Assembly (NCBI GenBank): GCA_937146765.1
Contig: CAKZRP010000057.1
Coordinates: 1 to 56,775, forward strand
Direction of reading: 5' to 3'
Origin: an uncultured Paracoccaceae bacterium
GTDB taxonomy: Bacteria; Pseudomonadota; Alphaproteobacteria; Rhodobacterales; Rhodobacteraceae
Length of the DNA stretch: 56,775 bases
Shown in pieces: positions 19,177-28,497 of this stretch; positions within the stretch are counted from its first letter, which is position 1; the number at the start of each line of letters is the position of its first letter. The notes beneath the pieces were generated by a model. That model was not told the DNA's origin, made no database searches, and saw only the letters and a list, made by a program, of their open reading frames with translations. The position numbers were made by a program, and so were the translations under genes.

Positions 19177-19555
19177 GGTTGCTGTCCTCCCTTTGTGGAA
19201 AACGTTAGCGGTACCCTTGTAACCGACAAGCCTGCCGTGTCGTCATTTCGTAACAATTGGTGGGTCATTTCGGCAATGACCTTGCGGAAAATGCCGGATT
19301 AAGCGGTTGTTTTGTCGCAAGGGGCAAAAAATCTGACGATCCGCGCTTTTCATTCCCCGTAACTTCTGATGCTTTGCCCCTGCGCGGCGGCGTGCCTGTC
19401 CCATGTGCCCGGAGCTCCGCCGGGATGCAAGAAAACCCATGGGCTTGCCGCGACGCAGCGAAACGCTTGCGCAATATTCTTGCGTTGGTTATGCAAGGTA
19501 TTTGCGAAATGTACGCGCATAGCCATGGTGGCTGGCGCAGACAGGGGGAAGACTG
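19177..19555. promoter_or_regulatory. 379-bp divergent region between the SDR gene and pntA
   Basis: No gene is supported here. It holds CGGAGCTCCG (19410-19419) and, near pntA, a cluster of TTGCG-type half sites: TTGCGCAA (19467-19474), TTGCG (19480-19484), TGCAA (19492-19496) and TTTGCGAAA (19501-19509). They may be regulator half sites for pntAB. I see no convincing sigma-70 promoter. Confidence 0.35.
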
Positions 19556-21127
19556 GTGAAGATAGGGACACCGAAAGAGATCGCCGCAGGGGAAGGCCGG
19601 GTTGCGATGACGCCGGCTTCGGCGCGCGATCTTCAGAAACTTGGGTATACGTGCTGCATCGAGACCGGTGCGGGCGAGGCTGCCGGGTTTTCCGATGCCG
19701 CCTATGAAGAGGCAGGCGTCGAGATCATCAAGACCGCCGCTGCCCTGTGGAAAGACGCTGACATCATCGCCAAGGTGCGTCAGCCCTCCGAGACAGAGCT
19801 GAAACGGCTGACCAAGGAGAAGACGCTGATCTCCTTCTTCAATCCGGGCGGCAATGCCGAGGGGCTGGAGCTGGCGAAATCCAAAGGCGCCACCGTGGTT
19901 GCCATGGAGATGGTGCCGCGTATTTCCCGCGCCCAGAAGATGGATGCTCTGTCCTCCATGGCCAATATCGCGGGCTACCGTGCGGTCATCGAAGCGGGCA
20001 ACAACTTTGGTCGTTTCTTCACCGGTCAGATCACCGCTGCGGGCAAGGTGCCCCCGGCCAAGGTTCTGGTGGTGGGCGCTGGGGTGGCCGGTCTTGCCGC
20101 GATCGGCACCTCGACCTCGCTCGGTGCGGTGACCTATGCGTTTGACGTGCGTCCCGAAGTGGCGGAGCAGGTCGAATCGATGGGCGCCCAGTTTGTCTAC
20201 CTCGACTTTGAGGAAGAGCAGCAAGACGGCGCGGCCACCGGCGGCTATGCCTCGGTCTCCAGCCCGGAGTTCCGCGAAGCGCAACTGGCGAAGTTCCGCG
20301 AGCTGGCGCCGGAGGTCGATATCGTCATCACCACTGCGCTGATCCCGAACCGCGACGCGCCGAAGCTCTGGCTGGCCGATATGGTTGCGGCGATGAAGCG
20401 CGGCTCTGTCATCGTGGACCTCGCGGCAGAGCGGGGCGGCAACGTCGAAGGCACGATCAAGGACGAGAAGGTCGTGACCGAGAACGGCGTGACCATCATC
20501 GGTTATACCGATTTCCCCAGCCGGATGGCGACCCAGTCCTCCAGCCTCTATGCGACCAATATCCGTCACATGATGACCGACCTCACCCCCGCAAAGGACG
20601 GTCAGGTCAATCACAACATGGAAGACGATGTGATCCGCGGCGCCACGGTGACCCATGCGGGCGAGATCACCTTCCCGCCGCCGCCGCCCAAGGTGAAGGC
20701 GATTGCCGCGCAGAAAAAGCCCGAGGTCAAGGAGCTGACCCCGGAAGAAAAACGCGCCGCCGAAGTGGCCGCGTTCAAGGCCCAGACCAAGAACCAGGTG
20801 ACCCTGCTCGCGGTGGGCGGCCTGCTCCTGCTCGGCGTGGGTCTGGTGGCCCCGGCGAGCTTCATGCAGCACTTCATCGTGTTTGTTCTGTCGGTCTTCA
20901 TCGGCTTCCAGGTGATCTGGAACGTGTCGCATTCGCTGCACACGCCCTTGATGGCCATCACCAATGCGATCTCCTCGATCGTGATCCTCGGCGCGTTGAT
21001 GCAGATCGGCTCGGGCGGATGGCTGGTGATGCTCTTGTCGGCGATCTCTGTCTTTATGGCCGGCATCAACATCTTCGGGGGCTTCCTCGTCACCCGGCGC
21101 ATGCTCGCCATGTTCCAGAAGTCCTAA
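19556..21127 (+). CDS. pntA: Proton-translocating NAD(P)+ transhydrogenase subunit alpha
   Basis: PntA is the NAD(H)-binding subunit of the inner-membrane enzyme that uses the proton gradient to make NADPH from NADH. At 523 aa it is the full-length fused form. The soluble dI part (1-about 370) carries [18 protein letters not shown] and the RQD-type AERGGN region; a Pro/Lys linker (FPPPPPKVK) leads to four transmembrane helices (about 415-515). The GTG start at 19556 has GGGGGAA upstream. pntB follows after 13 nt, forming an operon. The upstream region is 379 bp long. Confidence 0.95.
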   Translation: MKIGTPKEIAAGEGRVAMTPASARDLQKLGYTCCIETGAGEAAGFSDAAYEEAGVEIIKTAAALWKDADIIAKVRQPSETELKRLTKEKTLISFFNPGGNAEGLELAKSKGATVVAMEMVPRISRAQKMDALSSMANIAGYRAVIEAGNNFGRFFTGQITAAGKVPPAKVLVVGAGVAGLAAIGTSTSLGAVTYAFDVRPEVAEQVESMGAQFVYLDFEEEQQDGAATGGYASVSSPEFREAQLAKFRELAPEVDIVITTALIPNRDAPKLWLADMVAAMKRGSVIVDLAAERGGNVEGTIKDEKVVTENGVTIIGYTDFPSRMATQSSSLYATNIRHMMTDLTPAKDGQVNHNMEDDVIRGATVTHAGEITFPPPPPKVKAIAAQKKPEVKELTPEEKRAAEVAAFKAQTKNQVTLLAVGGLLLLGVGLVAPASFMQHFIVFVLSVFIGFQVIWNVSHSLHTPLMAITNAISSIVILGALMQIGSGGWLVMLLSAISVFMAGINIFGGFLVTRRMLAMFQKS

Positions 21128-21140
21128 GGAGACGGCAGTC

Positions 21141-22574
21141 ATGGATTACGGATTTACCACGGCGGCCTATGTGGTCGCGGCTGTTCTCTTCATCCTCAGC
21201 TTGGGCGGTCTGTCCGGGCAGGAAAGCGCCAAGCGGGCGGTCTGGTACGGCATTGCCGGCATGGGGCTGGCGGTCTTCGCCACGCTGATCGGACCGGGCT
21301 CTGGCCTTTGGTTCCTGTCCTTCGTGCTGATCGCGGCGGGGGGCCTCATCGGCTGGTATGTGGCGAAAAAGGTCGAGATGACCGAGATGCCGCAACTGGT
21401 GGCCGCAATGCACAGCCTTGTCGGTCTGGCGGCGGTCTTCATCGGCTTCAACGCCCATCGCACCATGAAACTGGTGGAAAAGGCCCATGCGGCTGGCACC
21501 GAGATCACCGGCGAGTTCGCGCAGCTGGTGGCGCATAAGTCGCCGGTCGAGCTCAACATCCTCTCGGTGGAACTCTTCCTCGGCGTCTTCATCGGGGCGG
21601 TGACCTTTACCGGCTCCGTCATTGCCTATGGCAAGCTCGCGGGCAAGGTGACCTCGAAAGCGGAGAAACTGCCGGGCGGTCATATGCTGAACGCAGGCGC
21701 CGCCGGTCTCTCGGTGCTTTGCCTCATCTGGTACACCTCCACCGGTGGTTTTGTGCCGCTGGCGCTGATGACCCTTGCGGCGCTCTTCATCGGCTATCAC
21801 CTGATCATGGGCATCGGCGGCGCCGACATGCCCGTGGTGGTCTCCATGCTGAACAGCTACTCCGGCTGGGCGGCAGCGGCGATCGGCTTCTCCCTGGGCA
21901 ACGACCTCCTCATCGTGGTCGGCGCGCTGGTAGGTTCTTCGGGGGCGATCCTGTCTTACATCATGTGTAAGGCGATGAACCGCTCCTTCGTCTCGGTGAT
22001 CCTGGGCGGCTTTGGCGGCACCACCGGTCCCGCGATGGAAGTCGAAGGCGAGCAGATCGCCATCGATGCCGAGGGCGTGGCGGCCGCATTGAACGAAGCC
22101 GACAGCGTCATCATCATCCCGGGCTATGGCATGGCGGTGGCACAGGCGCAGGCCAACGTGGCCGAGCTCACCCGTCGTCTGCGCGCCAAGGGCAAGGAGG
22201 TGCGCTTTGCCATCCACCCCGTCGCAGGCCGTCTGCCGGGCCATATGAACGTGCTCCTGGCCGAGGCAAAGGTCCCCTATGACATCGTTCTGGAAATGGA
22301 CGAGATCAACGAGGACTTCCCGGAAACCGATGTGGCCATCGTGATCGGCTCGAACGACATCGTGAACCCGGCGGCGCAAGAGGATCCGAACTCTCCCATC
22401 GCGGGGATGCCGGTTCTGGAATGCTGGAAAGCCAAGCAGGTCTTCGTCTCCAAACGCGGTCAGGGCACCGGCTACTCGGGCATCGAGAACCCGCTGTTCT
22501 ACAAGGACAACACCCGCATGTTCTACGGCGACGCCAAGCAATCTCTGGGCACGCTTCTGAACCTGATCAACTGA
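21141..22574 (+). CDS. pntB: Proton-translocating NAD(P)+ transhydrogenase subunit beta
   Basis: PntB (477 aa) supplies the rest of the membrane channel (about residues 1-260, many hydrophobic helices) and the soluble NADP(H)-binding dIII domain (about 290-477). The dIII hallmark [11 protein letters not shown], plus [20 protein letters not shown] and [17 protein letters not shown], are all present. TAAGGAG lies 9 nt before the ATG, and the gene follows pntA directly. A strong hairpin ends the operon, followed by repeat copy 2. Confidence 0.96.
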   Translation: MDYGFTTAAYVVAAVLFILSLGGLSGQESAKRAVWYGIAGMGLAVFATLIGPGSGLWFLSFVLIAAGGLIGWYVAKKVEMTEMPQLVAAMHSLVGLAAVFIGFNAHRTMKLVEKAHAAGTEITGEFAQLVAHKSPVELNILSVELFLGVFIGAVTFTGSVIAYGKLAGKVTSKAEKLPGGHMLNAGAAGLSVLCLIWYTSTGGFVPLALMTLAALFIGYHLIMGIGGADMPVVVSMLNSYSGWAAAAIGFSLGNDLLIVVGALVGSSGAILSYIMCKAMNRSFVSVILGGFGGTTGPAMEVEGEQIAIDAEGVAAALNEADSVIIIPGYGMAVAQAQANVAELTRRLRAKGKEVRFAIHPVAGRLPGHMNVLLAEAKVPYDIVLEMDEINEDFPETDVAIVIGSNDIVNPAAQEDPNSPIAGMPVLECWKAKQVFVSKRGQGTGYSGIENPLFYKDNTRMFYGDAKQSLGTLLNLIN

Positions 22575-22598
22575 CGGGTCCGATCCCATAAGTCTCGC

Positions 22599-22626
22599 AA
22601 AGGGCGCTCCAAATGGGGCGCCCTTT
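22599..22626 (+). terminator. Terminator hairpin after pntB
   Basis: AAAGGGCGC (22599-22607) pairs perfectly with GCGCCCTTT (22618-22626). The downstream sequence is only moderately T-rich (GGCTTTCATCTTTT), so strength is uncertain. Repeat copy 2 follows at once. Confidence 0.65.
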
Positions 22627-22629
22627 GGC

Positions 22630-22688
22630 TTTCATCTTTTCCCAAATATCCCGGGGGAGGCCCGTGAGGGCCGGGGGCAGAGCCCCCG
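22630..22688 (+). repeat. Dispersed hairpin repeat, copy 2
   Basis: TTCATCTTTTC, AAATATCCCGG, a small GGCCC-gtga-GGGCC hairpin, then CGGGGGC-AGA-GCCCCCG (22672-22688). It follows pntB in the same orientation. It is the same element as at 18309 and 51992. Confidence 0.8.
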
Positions 22689-22838
22689 ATTTCGGCACCA
22701 ACTGCAAGCCAGAGGCAAGCTTGTGGGGCCAGGCTGAGGGCCAAAGCGGTGGTGCCTGTTTCACAAAGATCAAATGCCGGACCGACTTGACTGTCAGCGC
22801 CAACAGCGCCCAGTATACCGTTGCATTCATCTAACGTG

Positions 22839-22865
22839 TTGATTGAAAAAGAAAAACTTTACAAT
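22839..22865 (+). promoter_or_regulatory. Candidate promoter of the DUF3422 gene
   Basis: Within the 338-bp gap between pntB and the DUF3422 gene, an AT-rich stretch has TTGATT (22839-22844) and TACAAT (22860-22865) with a short 15-bp spacer. Position (47 nt before the ATG) is right, but the spacer is not ideal. Apart from this, the terminator and the repeat, the gap shows nothing. Confidence 0.4.
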
Positions 22866-22912
22866 CTGCGCCCTGCGCGCCTAAAGTCTGTCAAAATCGG
22901 TGGAAGGGACCC

Positions 22913-24193
22913 ATGGCTGCAATCGAAGATCACCCGCTGCGCTATCAGCTTGCCAACGAGTTGCACGCGCGTCCTTTTCCCACCATCCCCGTGCCCTCCA
23001 CCGTGGCCTACCTCGCGGTCAAGCAGCCCAAGGAAGCCGTCCATCGCGACCGGATGGCGGATCTGCAGCATCTGAAGGATCTGCTGGACCGCCATGGCGC
23101 GGCGCATCCGCAGCCCGGGGCCACCCATCATACCGCGCAACTCGGTCGCCATACGCTGAAATGGGAGCAGCACACCGAATTCGTGGCCTATACCCTGCAT
23201 GGCGAAGGGGTCAGCGACCGGGCCTTTGATCCGGTGGACTTTGACCTCTTTCCGCCGGACTGGCTGGCGGCGGCACCGGGTCAGCGGATCACCTCGGTGC
23301 TGATCCGCATCGTGCCGCGTCCCGCCTTCGAGGAGGTCAAGCAGAAGGTGCGCGACTGGTTCGTGCCCGAAAGCCTCGCCATGGCCATGGTGCTGGACGA
23401 CAACGCCATTGTGGCGGGCGACTTTCGCATCGATCCTGCGGGCCATATGCGCTTTGCCCTCTTTGCCAATCCGGAGACCGGCCCGCAGCGGGTGGGCCGT
23501 GTGGTGCAGCGCCTTTGCGAGATCGAGACCTACCGCGCCATGTCGATGCTCGGCTTCTCCCGGGTGCGCGGCCTCAGCCCGACCATCGGGGCGATGGATG
23601 CCAGCCTGTCGGAGATGATGGGCGAGATGACCAAGGGCCGGGTGCCTGCGGAGCAGACCCTGCAGCAGCTTCTCACCGTTTCGGCCGAACTGGAGGCGAT
23701 GGCGGGGCAATCCGCCTTTCGCTTTGGCGCCACCGGGGCCTATGAGGCCTTGGTCAACCAGCGCATCGGCCTTTTGCGGGAGCAGCGCTTTGAAGGTTTT
23801 CAGACCATGGGAGAGTTCATGCTGCGTCGCTTCGAGCCGGCGATGCGCACGGTGCATTCCACCGAAAAGCGGCTGGAAGTGCTGGCGGACCGGGCCCGGC
23901 GCGCGGGGGAATTGCTGCGCACACGGGTCGATGTGGAACGCAGCGCCCAGAATCAGGCGCTGTTGGAAAGCATGGACCGCCGCGCCGCGCTGCAACTCCG
24001 CTTGCAGCACACCGTCGAGGGGCTCTCGGTGGTGGCGATCAGCTACTATGCGGTCTCGCTGGCGGCCTATGCGCTCTACCCGCTGGCGGCGGCGCTGGAG
24101 ATCTCTAAGGGGATGCTGACGGCGATCATCACCCCGGTGGTGATCGGGGCGGTCTTCCTCGCCGTGCGCCGGATCCGCAAGAGCCTGCACTGA
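22913..24193 (+). CDS. DUF3422-family membrane-anchored protein
   Basis: This 426-aa protein fits DUF3422: HPLRYQLANELHARPFP at the N-terminus, then a long soluble region (about 1-365) and two C-terminal transmembrane helices (about 370-415). A middle stretch rich in Glu, Leu and Arg is likely coiled coil, and FGATGAYEALVNQRI is a typical family segment. The function of the family is unknown. GGAAGGGA precedes ATG 22913. It is monocistronic, bounded by the pnt terminator and a bidirectional terminator. No signal peptide is visible, so most of it should be cytosolic. Confidence 0.85.
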   Translation: MAAIEDHPLRYQLANELHARPFPTIPVPSTVAYLAVKQPKEAVHRDRMADLQHLKDLLDRHGAAHPQPGATHHTAQLGRHTLKWEQHTEFVAYTLHGEGVSDRAFDPVDFDLFPPDWLAAAPGQRITSVLIRIVPRPAFEEVKQKVRDWFVPESLAMAMVLDDNAIVAGDFRIDPAGHMRFALFANPETGPQRVGRVVQRLCEIETYRAMSMLGFSRVRGLSPTIGAMDASLSEMMGEMTKGRVPAEQTLQQLLTVSAELEAMAGQSAFRFGATGAYEALVNQRIGLLREQRFEGFQTMGEFMLRRFEPAMRTVHSTEKRLEVLADRARRAGELLRTRVDVERSAQNQALLESMDRRAALQLRLQHTVEGLSVVAISYYAVSLAAYALYPLAAALEISKGMLTAIITPVVIGAVFLAVRRIRKSLH

Positions 24194-24220
24194 GCACGCG
24201 TCGTGTAACAGTGGACAAGA

Positions 24221-24250
24221 AAAAGGCCGCCTCGGAGGGCGGCCTTTTTT
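24221..24250. terminator. Bidirectional intrinsic terminator
   Basis: AAAAGGCCGCC (24221-24231) pairs perfectly with GGCGGCCTTTT (24238-24248), with T runs on both strands. It serves the rightward DUF3422 gene and the leftward ABC permease gene ending at 24264. Confidence 0.9.
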
Positions 24251-24263
24251 GATGGTCTCCGCT

Positions 24264-25256
24264 TCAGCGGCCCCGGATGCGCGGGTCGAGCGCGTCGCGC
24301 AGACCGTCGCCGAGGTAGTTCACCGACAGAACGGTGAGCGAGATCAGGATGCCGGGCCAGAGCACGCGCTCGGGGAAGAGCGTCATGCGGTCCACCGCGT
24401 CATTGAGCAGACGTCCCCAGGTCGGGAAATCCGGCGGAAAGCCGAAGCCGAGGAAGGAGAGGGCCGACTCGGTGATGATCGCGGTGGCGATGCCGAGGGT
24501 GGCCGAGACCATGATCGGCGACAGCACGTTCGGCAGGATGTGCCGGGTGATGATGCTGCGCGGCTTGGTGCCGATCGAGCGGGCGGCCAGTACGAACTCC
24601 CGCTCCTTGATCGCCAGCACGTCGCCCCGCACGATCCGCGCCGTGGGCATCCAGGAGGTGATGCCGATCAGGCAGACGATCAGCACGAAGACACCGCCTT
24701 CGGGGCCGATCGACTTTGACAGTGCCTCACGGAACAGCACCGCCGCGACCAGGATCATCGGCAAGAGGGGCAGGGCGAGGAACAGGTCGGTCATCCGCAT
24801 CAGGATCCCGTCGAGCTTCTTGAAGTAGCCCGCGATGACGCCAATGAAGCTGCCGAGCACCAGGGCCAGGATCATTGCCGCCATGCCCACGGCAAGCGAG
24901 ACCCGCCCGCCGAACATCAACCGCGCCAGGGTGTCCCGGCCAAGGTTGTCGGTGCCCAAGGGGTAGGCCCAGTCCATCTTGGCCGAAGGATCCCAGAGCG
25001 CGTGGTAGATCGGCCGCATGTCGCGCAGCTTGATGAAGTCGCGACCCGTCGGCAGGAACTTGGCATCGTTCCAGTAGACATAGGGGCCGACGACGACGCC
25101 CAGCACGATCAGCAGGAACAGGCAGCCGCCGAAGAGGGCGCCCCGGTGGGACTTGAACTGGTCCCAGACGTCGCGCAGCTGGCTGCGCGGTGCCGTGGTC
25201 GGGCCGCCTTGCACGCTGGAATGCTGCGGGGTCTTGTCTTTTGCAGCCTCAGTCAT
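24264..25256 (-). CDS. Peptide-type ABC transporter permease (DppC/OppC class)
   Basis: A 330-aa inner-membrane permease with a first helix near 40-60, a periplasmic loop, then five helices. The GTDNLGRDTLARLMFGGRVS segment is typical of the OppC N-domain, and the EAA loop (EFVLAARSIGTKPRSIITRHILPN) docks the ATPase. The periplasmic loop is longer than in standard DppC (FLPTGRDFIKLRDMRPIYHA). ATG 25256 overlaps the partner permease by 8 nt and has AGGAT upstream; the frame is open to 25292. Together with the OppB-like gene it forms the translocation pore. Confidence 0.92.
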   Translation of the reverse strand: MTEAAKDKTPQHSSVQGGPTTAPRSQLRDVWDQFKSHRGALFGGCLFLLIVLGVVVGPYVYWNDAKFLPTGRDFIKLRDMRPIYHALWDPSAKMDWAYPLGTDNLGRDTLARLMFGGRVSLAVGMAAMILALVLGSFIGVIAGYFKKLDGILMRMTDLFLALPLLPMILVAAVLFREALSKSIGPEGGVFVLIVCLIGITSWMPTARIVRGDVLAIKEREFVLAARSIGTKPRSIITRHILPNVLSPIMVSATLGIATAIITESALSFLGFGFPPDFPTWGRLLNDAVDRMTLFPERVLWPGILISLTVLSVNYLGDGLRDALDPRIRGR

Positions 25257-26256
25257 AACGGATCCTCGGGTCGAGCACGCCGTAGAGCACATCGGCGATC
25301 AGGTTGAACAGAACGATGAGCACGGCAAAGATGAAGGTGAGCGTCTGCACCATCGGCAGGTCGTTGGCCTGGATGGCACCGATCAGGAGCTGGCCGATGC
25401 CATTCACCTTGAACACCTGTTCGGTGATGATGGCGCCGCCAAAGATCGACGGGATGCCAAGCGCGATCACGGTGACCACCGGGATCATCGAATTGCGCAG
25501 GACGTGGACCATCACCACGACATATTCGCCCAGACCCTTGGCGCGCGCGGTGCGCACGTAGTCCTGGTTGAGATTGTCGAGCATGGAGGCGCGCATGAAG
25601 CGGCTGAGCTGGGCGGTGATCTGCAGCGCCAGCACCATCACCGGCATCACCATCTGTTGCAGCTGCTTGACGAAACTGTCCCAGCTGTCGACGACCAGAG
25701 TGGTGTCATAGATCGACGGGAACCAGCCAAGCTGGACCGAGAAGATCACGATCACCAGCACGCCCGAGAAGAAGGGGGGCACCGAGAAGCCGACCATGGA
25801 CACGAAAGTCCCCATCTGGTCGAACCAGCTGTACTGGCGATAGGCAGAATAGATGCCGATGGGCATGGCGATCAGGATGGCGACCACATAGGCGGTGCCC
25901 ACCACCCAGAGGGTCTGCGGCATCCGCTGCACCACGATGTCCATCACCGGCGACCGGGTCTGCCAGGAGATCACGCGCAGGTCGCCTGCGGAAAAGGAAG
26001 TGCCGAAGATATGGTCGATCAGCACTTGCGGTTCGATCCAGAAGAATTGCACCAGCCATTTCCAGAACCGGATATGGACGGGCTCGCCGAGGCCGAGGGC
26101 CAGGCGCATCTTTTCTTTCACTTCGGGGGGAACGGTCAGGGGAACTTGCGCCATCGGATCGCCGGGGGCGAGCTCGAGGAGCATGAAGATCACGAGACTG
26201 ATGAACAGCAGCGTTGGAACTGCGAGGATCAGCCGTCGGACGGTAAAAGTCAGCAT
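25249..26256 (-). CDS. Peptide-type ABC transporter permease (DppB/OppB class)
   Basis: This 335-aa protein starts with the OppB signature RRLILAVPTLLFISLVIFML followed by LAPGDP. It has six transmembrane helices and an EAA loop (DYVRTARAKGLGEYVVVMVHVLRN), and ends in the usual NLIADVLYGVLDPRIRYD. It pairs with the downstream DppC-like gene, whose start it overlaps. The substrate-binding protein gene lies 190 nt upstream on the same strand, with a hairpin between them that could lower permease expression relative to the binding protein. Confidence 0.93.
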   Translation of the reverse strand: MLTFTVRRLILAVPTLLFISLVIFMLLELAPGDPMAQVPLTVPPEVKEKMRLALGLGEPVHIRFWKWLVQFFWIEPQVLIDHIFGTSFSAGDLRVISWQTRSPVMDIVVQRMPQTLWVVGTAYVVAILIAMPIGIYSAYRQYSWFDQMGTFVSMVGFSVPPFFSGVLVIVIFSVQLGWFPSIYDTTLVVDSWDSFVKQLQQMVMPVMVLALQITAQLSRFMRASMLDNLNQDYVRTARAKGLGEYVVVMVHVLRNSMIPVVTVIALGIPSIFGGAIITEQVFKVNGIGQLLIGAIQANDLPMVQTLTFIFAVLIVLFNLIADVLYGVLDPRIRYD

Positions 26257-26402
26257 CAGCCGGGCGCCTTTGCAAAGGGTTGTGGTGAGGTCCGCTTGTG
26301 CCTTGCCCGTGAGGGGCGGCTGGCGTCATCCGGGGGTCTTAGGACAAATGTCGCGTAACAACAATGGCCTGATGTCCGGGGGTTGGTAACGCGAAAACCA
26401 GC

Positions 26403-26427
26403 GGGCCCCGGCGCGTGTCCGGGGCCC
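26403..26427 (-). terminator. Intercistronic hairpin after the solute-binding protein gene
   Basis: GGGCCCCGG pairs perfectly with CCGGGGCCC around a 7-nt loop; the leftward continuation is GCTGGTTTTC. It lies 19 nt past the binding-protein stop. Such hairpins often let the binding protein be made in excess over the permeases. Confidence 0.6.
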
Positions 26428-26445
26428 CTGTCTTGGCGTTGGCGC

Positions 26446-28143
26446 TTATTCGGCGCGGTACCAGTCAGCGGCGTTCCACAGCTCGCTGTCCCACACGTTC
26501 AGGTCCACACCGCCAAGGGTGTTGGCATGGGCGGACAGACGACCACGGTGAACCAGCGGGATCATACCGCCTTTTTCGAACATGATGGTGTTCAGCTTCT
26601 GGCCGATCTCGATCCGTTTGGCCATGTCGGCGGTCTCGGACAGTTCTGCATGCAGCGCATCGAATTCCTCGTCGCAGAAGCGGGAGATGTTCTCACCCTG
26701 CCACTGGGACGCCGGGGTCGGTGCCTTGTCGCAGAGACCGTTGCCGAAGTAGGACTGCGGGTCGGTGCCGTTGAAGGTGTTCGCATACATCTGCACGTCG
26801 GCGTAGAACTTCTGGAAGGTATCCGGCGAGCCCGGGTCACCACCGAAGAACACGGAGGAGTTGACGTTGCGCAGCTCGCTCTCGATGCCGATCTCGTTCC
26901 ACCACTGCTTGATCAGCGCCTGGAAGTCCTGACGGACGGCGTTGGTGGAGGTCTGGTACAGCAGCTTCAGCGGCACGCCGTCCTTTTCACGGATGCCGTC
27001 GCCGTCGGTATCGACGATGCCGGCCTGATCGAGCAGCGCATTTGCACCGGCGATGTCCTGAACTTCACAGCCTTCGGGGTTGATCGCGAAGACTTCCGGG
27101 GCCGGAACCCAGGAGCAGGAGGAGCGGCCGGCCTTGCCATAGCCGATTTCCACCAGCAGCGGGCGGTCGATTGCCATCGACATGGCCTTGTAGACGGCCG
27201 GGTCGGAGAGGAAGGGATGCGGGCGCACCACCGAACGCTCGTCGGGACCGAGGTCCGGCGAGGGGTTGGTGTTGTTGAGGTGGATACGCTCCAGCAGCGG
27301 ACCAAAGCCTGCAACGGCCTTGCCCTTGCCGCCTGCTTCCATCTGCTCGATGACGTCGGGCGCCAGCTGCAGGTTCCAGGCGTAGTCGAATTCGCCGGTT
27401 TCCATCACGGCACGACCGGCTGCGGTTGCGTCGCCGCCACCCTTGAACAGGACCTTGCCGAAGGCGGGCTTGGCCGGGTCACGGTAGTTCGGGTTGGCGG
27501 AGAGGGTGATCACGTCGTTCGGCTTGAACTCGTCGACCACAAACGGGCCGGTGCCGATCGGGCTGAAGTTGGCCTCGGTGCACTCGGGCGCCTTGGCGCC
27601 GAGGCATTCGGCGAATTGGGCCGCCTGGATGATCGGGCTCTCACCGCCCACAAACGGGCCGTAGGGGAAGGGTGTTGCCTTGCCGAAGGTCACCACCACG
27701 GTGTTGGCGTCCGGGGTCTCGACCGAGGTGACGCCCTCGAATTTGGTCACCTGCGCACAGCCGCCCTCGGGGTGGGTGCAGTACTCATAGCTGAACTTGA
27801 CGTCGGCAGAGGTGAAGTCGCTGCCGTCCGACCACTTGATGCCGGGCTTCAGCTTCCAGGTGATCTGGGTCAGGTCTTCGCTGATTCCACCGTTATCCAG
27901 GGTCGGAATCTCTTCGGCCAGCCAGGCCACCATCTCGCCGGAGGAGTTGTAGCGGGCCAGCGGTTCGATCACGAGGGACGCGGCTTCCACGTCCTTGGTG
28001 CCGCCCGACAGGAACGGGTTCATAATGGACGGCGCCTGCCAATAGATGATGTTGACCTGGCCGTCCGAGCCACGCTCGGCAAAAGCCGCCGGGGCAAAGG
28101 CTGTCGCAGCGACAGCGCCCAGCAGAAGCGTTTTCAATTTCAT
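26446..28143 (-). CDS. Periplasmic peptide-type ABC solute-binding protein (family 5)
   Basis: A 565-aa family-5 (SBP_bac_5) binding protein. It has a clear Sec signal peptide (MKLKTLLLG...PAAFA, cleavage after about residue 22), then NIIYWQAPSIMNPFLSGGTKD at the start of domain I and the typical ITWKLKPGIKWSDGSDFTSADV. It is somewhat longer than DppA (about 535 aa). The ligand cannot be read from sequence; the linked M20 hydrolases suggest small peptides or N-acyl amino acids. AAGGAG precedes ATG 28143, right next to a small TGTCGG/CCGACA hairpin in the leader. Confidence 0.93.
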   Translation of the reverse strand: MKLKTLLLGAVAATAFAPAAFAERGSDGQVNIIYWQAPSIMNPFLSGGTKDVEAASLVIEPLARYNSSGEMVAWLAEEIPTLDNGGISEDLTQITWKLKPGIKWSDGSDFTSADVKFSYEYCTHPEGGCAQVTKFEGVTSVETPDANTVVVTFGKATPFPYGPFVGGESPIIQAAQFAECLGAKAPECTEANFSPIGTGPFVVDEFKPNDVITLSANPNYRDPAKPAFGKVLFKGGGDATAAGRAVMETGEFDYAWNLQLAPDVIEQMEAGGKGKAVAGFGPLLERIHLNNTNPSPDLGPDERSVVRPHPFLSDPAVYKAMSMAIDRPLLVEIGYGKAGRSSCSWVPAPEVFAINPEGCEVQDIAGANALLDQAGIVDTDGDGIREKDGVPLKLLYQTSTNAVRQDFQALIKQWWNEIGIESELRNVNSSVFFGGDPGSPDTFQKFYADVQMYANTFNGTDPQSYFGNGLCDKAPTPASQWQGENISRFCDEEFDALHAELSETADMAKRIEIGQKLNTIMFEKGGMIPLVHRGRLSAHANTLGGVDLNVWDSELWNAADWYRAE

Positions 28144-28154
28144 TGCACTCTCCT

Positions 28155-28168
28155 TGTCGGAACCGACA
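28155..28168 (-). promoter_or_regulatory. Hairpin touching the SBP ribosome-binding site
   Basis: TGTCGG-AA-CCGACA forms a 6-bp hairpin whose edge touches the AAGGAG of the binding-protein gene in leftward reading. It could influence ribosome access or mRNA stability. Confidence 0.4.
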
Positions 28169-28189
28169 TAGTGTTTTTGTTGTGCAGGC

Positions 28190-28232
28190 TGTGCCCTGTG
28201 CGGGCACATCCCATGGCCGCAGAGGAGCGGCC
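28190..28232. other. Two adjacent inverted repeats in the SBP leader region
   Basis: TGTGCCC/GGGCACA (28190-28196 with 28202-28208) and GGCCGC/GCGGCC (28215-28220 with 28227-28232). They lie in the leftward leader of the binding-protein gene or in a rightward transcript. Neither has a T tract. Confidence 0.5.
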
Positions 28233-28255
28233 CTGTGTTGCGTTCACCTAACGGG

Positions 28256-28322
28256 TTCAGATGACTGAAGAAACCGATGCCTCAGCCTCGGTCGTACGGG
28301 TCCGTTTTGCCGGACCTTTTTT
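28256..28322 (+). ncRNA. Candidate small RNA or terminated leader, rightward
   Basis: Three successive hairpins, TTCAG/CTGAA (28256-28269), ACCGA/TCGGT (28273-28292) and GGTCCG/CGGACC (28299-28316), end in TTTTTT (28317-28322). The last is a textbook rightward intrinsic terminator, yet no rightward gene ends here and the next promoter candidate begins at 28417. A short rightward RNA is the simplest reading. I could not identify its promoter, so its 5' end is unknown and it may start earlier. Confidence 0.35.
28299..28322 (+). terminator. Orphan rightward intrinsic terminator
   Basis: The 6-bp stem GGTCCG/CGGACC with a TTTTGC loop is followed by six T residues. It lies in a divergent intergenic region, upstream of the ATPase gene promoter. 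Confidence 0.7.
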
Positions 28323-28416
28323 CCTAATCCCCTGTCGCCTTTGGCGTTCACTGCCGATATCGAAGCAGAGTTTTCGGAAAATGCAAGGGTTGCGTAGCAG
28401 GAAACTGACCCGGGGT

Positions 28417-28445
28417 TTGACGCATTCCTCCACATCGGCTTAGAT
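28417..28445 (+). promoter_or_regulatory. Sigma-70-type promoter of the ATPase-M20 operon
   Basis: TTGACG (28417-28422) and TTAGAT (28440-28445) are 17 bp apart, placed about 52 nt before the ATPase start. Apart from this, the 354-bp divergent region holds the inverted repeats described at 28155-28322 and no gene. Confidence 0.6.
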
Positions 28446-28497
28446 CGCGGGCCAAGAGGTGCCACCAAGGCACAGTCATAAACAGACAGGATACGGG

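Noticed and set aside
19265..21142. 625-aa leftward open frame opposite pntA
   Set aside because: Shadow frame; pntA has full family similarity and a ribosome-binding site.
26383..28251. 622-aa rightward open frame opposite the solute-binding protein
   Set aside because: Shadow frame; the leftward gene has a signal peptide, ribosome-binding site and family motifs.
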